NCBI RefSeq assembly: GCF_002305875.1
Contig: NZ_CP022098.1
Location: 4,216,001-4,280,000 of the forward strand
Source of the DNA: Cystobacter fuscus
GTDB taxonomy: Bacteria > Myxococcota > Myxococcia > Myxococcales > Myxococcaceae
DNA: 64,000 nt
Direction: 5' to 3'
The position numbers and the translations under genes were made by a program. Shown one piece after another: positions 62,095 to 64,000 of the stretch. Under the pieces are notes generated by a model. That model was given only the letters and a program-made list of their open reading frames with translations, was not told the origin of the DNA and did no database searches. Within the stretch, counting starts at the first letter, position 1, and every line of letters starts with the position of its first letter.

Positions 62095-63057
62095 ATGAGA
62101 ACGATTGCCCTTCCCCCGCTCCGTCTGCCGTTTCCCCAGAAGCTCAATCCACACAACCATCAGGCCTGGCCGCACACGGTGGAGTGGGTGAAGCGCTTCA
62201 ACCTGCTGCCGGAAAAGGCGATCCCCTACTTCCGCGCGCAGGACTACCACTGGCTGTCCGCGTATGCCTTCCCGGAGGCGGACCTCGAGCAGTTGATCCT
62301 CATCAACGACTGCATGACGGCGTTCTACCTCTTCGACAAGCACTGGGACGACGCTCCGCCCGACGCGCTCGAGTCGATGCAGGCTCCGCTGCTCGATGCC
62401 CTGTGGGGTCGGCCGCCAGGGGATGCTCCGGAGGGGCCGCTCGAGAACGCGATGCGCGACATGCGGCGGCGGATGATGAAGTACAGCACCGACGCGTGGA
62501 TGACGCGCTTCTGCGAGAGCCTCGAGGCCTACTTCAAGGCGTGTGTCTGGGAGGCCAAGAACAAGAGCAACAGCCAGGTGCCCGACGTGGCCTCCTACAT
62601 CCGCATGCGCGAGGCGACGGGCGCGGTGCAGCCCAGCTTCGAGCTGGCGGGGGTGCTCGGGCTCGTCCAGATTCCTCCGAGCGTGCTGGAGGAGCCGATC
62701 ATCAAGCGGCTCAACCAGCTGGCCAACCACGAAATCACCCTGTTCAACGACATCATCTCCCTGGAGAAGGAGATGCGCGTCGGGGACATGCACAACCTCG
62801 TTTTCATCATCCAGAAGCAGAACGAGAAGAACGGGACGGAGTGCTCGCTCGAGGGCGCCATGAAGCAGGCGGCCAAGATGCACGACGACGAGGTGCTCGA
62901 GTTCCTCGAGCTGGAGGCCAAGGTGCCCTCGTGGGGCGAGCCCCTGGACACCGAGGTGCGGCGCTACATCGACGTGCTGCGGTGCTGGATGCGCGCCAAC
63001 ATGGACTGGTCGCTGATGTCCACGCGGTACAAGACCCCCGAGGCCCCCGCGGCCTGA
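62095..63057 (+). CDS. Class I terpene synthase with non-canonical acidic motif
   Basis: 320 residues, normal for bacterial sesquiterpene cyclases. The NSE triad N218-D-x-x-S222-x-x-x-E226 is complete. The pyrophosphate-sensor Arg172 lies exactly 46 residues before it, and the C-terminal R311-Y312 pair is present. The aspartate-rich motif is D81-K-H-W-D85-D86 rather than DDxxD. Cyclises a prenyl diphosphate, probably farnesyl diphosphate, by metal-dependent ionisation. Product cannot be predicted. Tightly linked to the FAD oxidoreductase gene. Confidence 0.93.
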   Translation: MRTIALPPLRLPFPQKLNPHNHQAWPHTVEWVKRFNLLPEKAIPYFRAQDYHWLSAYAFPEADLEQLILINDCMTAFYLFDKHWDDAPPDALESMQAPLLDALWGRPPGDAPEGPLENAMRDMRRRMMKYSTDAWMTRFCESLEAYFKACVWEAKNKSNSQVPDVASYIRMREATGAVQPSFELAGVLGLVQIPPSVLEEPIIKRLNQLANHEITLFNDIISLEKEMRVGDMHNLVFIIQKQNEKNGTECSLEGAMKQAAKMHDDEVLEFLELEAKVPSWGEPLDTEVRRYIDVLRCWMRANMDWSLMSTRYKTPEAPAA

Positions 63058-63075
63058 GCCGTCCGCCTGCCTGGT

Positions 63076-63108
63076 GCCCCAGGTGGGGCGTCCGGGCTTT
63101 CGTGGCCC
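63076..63108 (+). terminator. Paired hairpins between terpene synthase and ribE
   Basis: GCCCC/GGGGC (63076-63089) and CGGGC/GCCCG (about 63092-63108) could fold in the 105-bp gap. They may terminate the terpene transcript. TTATAAG near 63148 resembles a -10 element for ribE. No FMN riboswitch signature is seen. Confidence 0.35.
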
Positions 63109-63162
63109 GTCCCGAGGGAAGGTGCGGAACCCGGGACGAGGATCCGTTATAAGCCCGTCGCA

Positions 63163-63810
63163 ATGTTCACCGGACTCATCCAGGACATCGGCGTGGTGGA
63201 GCGAGTCATCCCCGGCGGGATGACGGACTTGTGGATTCGCACGGCGCTGGGCGCGCGGGACTTCGCGCTCGGGGAATCGATCGCGGTGGATGGCGCCTGC
63301 CTCACCGTGGTGGAGCGCGCGGGAGACTCCTTCCGCGTCCAGGCCGCCCCGGAGACGCTGCGGCGCACCACCCTGGGCGCCCGGCAGCCGGGCTCGCGCG
63401 TCAACCTCGAGCGGGCGCTCGCCCTGGGAGACCGGCTGGGCGGCCACCTCGTCGCCGGCCACGTGGACGCGGTGAGCGAGGTGCTGGAGACGCGCGCCGA
63501 GGGCGGCTCGTGGGTGATGGTCTTCCGCCTCCCCGCCGAACTCGCCCCCTTCTTCATCGAGAAGGGCTCGGTGGCCATCGACGGCATCAGCCTCACCGTC
63601 AACACGGTGGGGACGGATCGCTTCAGCGTCCAGCTCATCCCCGAGACGCAGGAGCGCACCACGCTGCGCTCGCGCGGAGTGGGCGAGCGGGTGAATCTGG
63701 AAGGCGACATGATTGGCAAGTACGTGGCGCGGCTCGTGTCGCTGCGCCAGGGCCCGGGCGGCGGTGGCCTCTCCGAGGCGGTCCTCAAGGCGGCGGGCTT
63801 CGGCGGTTGA
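63163..63810 (+). CDS. ribE: Riboflavin synthase alpha subunit
   Basis: 215 residues beginning [15 protein letters not shown], with two lumazine-binding barrels: [11 protein letters not shown] and [12 protein letters not shown] in the first, [10 protein letters not shown] in the second. Dismutates two lumazines to riboflavin. Separated from ribD by the terpene locus but followed immediately by ribBA. Confidence 0.97.
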   Translation: MFTGLIQDIGVVERVIPGGMTDLWIRTALGARDFALGESIAVDGACLTVVERAGDSFRVQAAPETLRRTTLGARQPGSRVNLERALALGDRLGGHLVAGHVDAVSEVLETRAEGGSWVMVFRLPAELAPFFIEKGSVAIDGISLTVNTVGTDRFSVQLIPETQERTTLRSRGVGERVNLEGDMIGKYVARLVSLRQGPGGGGLSEAVLKAAGFGG

Positions 63811-63836
63811 GCACAGGGAAGCATTCAGGAGCACGC

Positions 63837-64000
63837 ATGGCGCGCGGCAGGCAGCACGAGTCGGACAGCATCACCCTGGTGGAGAAGGCGCTCGCGGAGA
63901 TCCGCAAGGGCCGCATGGTCATCCTCACGGATGACGAGGACCGGGAGAACGAGGGCGATCTCGTCATGGCGGCGGAGAAGGTGACGCCCCAGGACATCAA
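63837..64000 (+). CDS. ribBA: 3,4-dihydroxy-2-butanone-4-phosphate synthase, 3' end outside the window
   Basis: The first 54 codons show the RibB active-site block: [20 protein letters not shown] with the metal-binding acids, then VMAAEKVTP. Converts ribulose-5-phosphate to the four-carbon riboflavin precursor. Whether the GTP cyclohydrolase II half (RibA) is fused cannot be seen; fusion is usual in this gene order. AGGAG lies upstream of ATG 63837. Confidence 0.92.
   Translation, partial: MARGRQHESDSITLVEKALAEIRKGRMVILTDDEDRENEGDLVMAAEKVTPQDI

Noticed and set aside
63058-63162. Possible FMN riboswitch before ribE
   Set aside because: Only simple hairpins are seen; the conserved RFN sequence blocks are absent.
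60736-63834. A 1032-codon minus-strand open frame across the FAD oxidoreductase, terpene synthase and ribE
   Set aside because: Antisense artefact spanning three well-supported plus-strand genes with canonical motifs.
1-64000. CRISPR arrays, rRNA or tRNA genes
   Set aside because: No regularly spaced direct repeats of CRISPR type, no rRNA-like blocks and no convincing tRNA cloverleaf noticed by eye; a dedicated RNA scan was not possible.

Overview
The DNA is very GC-rich with strong third-position G/C bias. It carries several gene families typical of myxobacteria: paralogous lipoprotein cassettes, an Imm11-type protein, and a linked pst/pho plus rpmF/plsX/fab block. I infer a fruiting myxobacterium of the Cystobacter/Archangium/Myxococcus group; no 16S or species marker is present.

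Layout. 1-4.5 kb: end of an exopolysaccharide locus (a glycosyltransferase cut by the window edge, an EpsZ/WcaJ-like sugar-phosphate transferase, and a protein with a candidate c-di-GMP-binding MshEN domain). 4.6-12.7 kb: accessory genes (radical SAM protein, single-domain receiver, TetR/SDR pair with twin operators, alpha/beta hydrolase, AraC regulator, PI-PLC-like protein, pseudo-receiver/GAF/PAS protein). 12.7-24 kb: an unrecognised protein ending in a C2H2-like finger, a self-sufficient CYP102-type P450-reductase with a TetR gene behind it, a metalloprotease-like protein, Crp/Fnr and Mpo1-like genes, a secreted propeller protein and a RutE-like nitroreductase with its HxlR regulator. 23.9-29.3 kb: an insertion-sequence graveyard (IS3, IS66 and ISAzo13 remnants) around a lectin lipoprotein and a secreted protein. 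29.5-34 kb: DUF3943-like protein, Imm11-like immunity protein, a myxobacterial lipoprotein cassette and a GNAT acetyltransferase.

34-44.7 kb, minus strand, is a phosphate-starvation region: response regulator-phoR-phosphoesterase, a second response regulator, pstSCAB-phoU, then a ceramide-glucosyltransferase-like GT and another metallophosphoesterase. Four places carry 7-bp GTGACNN half-sites repeated every 11 bp, which is PHO-box architecture. One lies just upstream of the GT, suggesting that the GT/phosphoesterase pair belongs to the Pho regulon and may replace phospholipid by glycolipid.

44.6-55.4 kb is core metabolism: two envelope proteins, yceD, rpmF (inverted), plsX-fabD-fabG-acpP-fabF, rpiB, glyA, nrdR, ribD. 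From 55.4 to 63.1 kb an apparent terpene locus (two P450s, a multi-pass chemoreceptor-like protein, an FAD oxidoreductase and a class I terpene synthase) sits between ribD and ribE-ribBA, splitting the riboflavin genes. No rRNA, tRNA, CRISPR array or FMN riboswitch was recognised.
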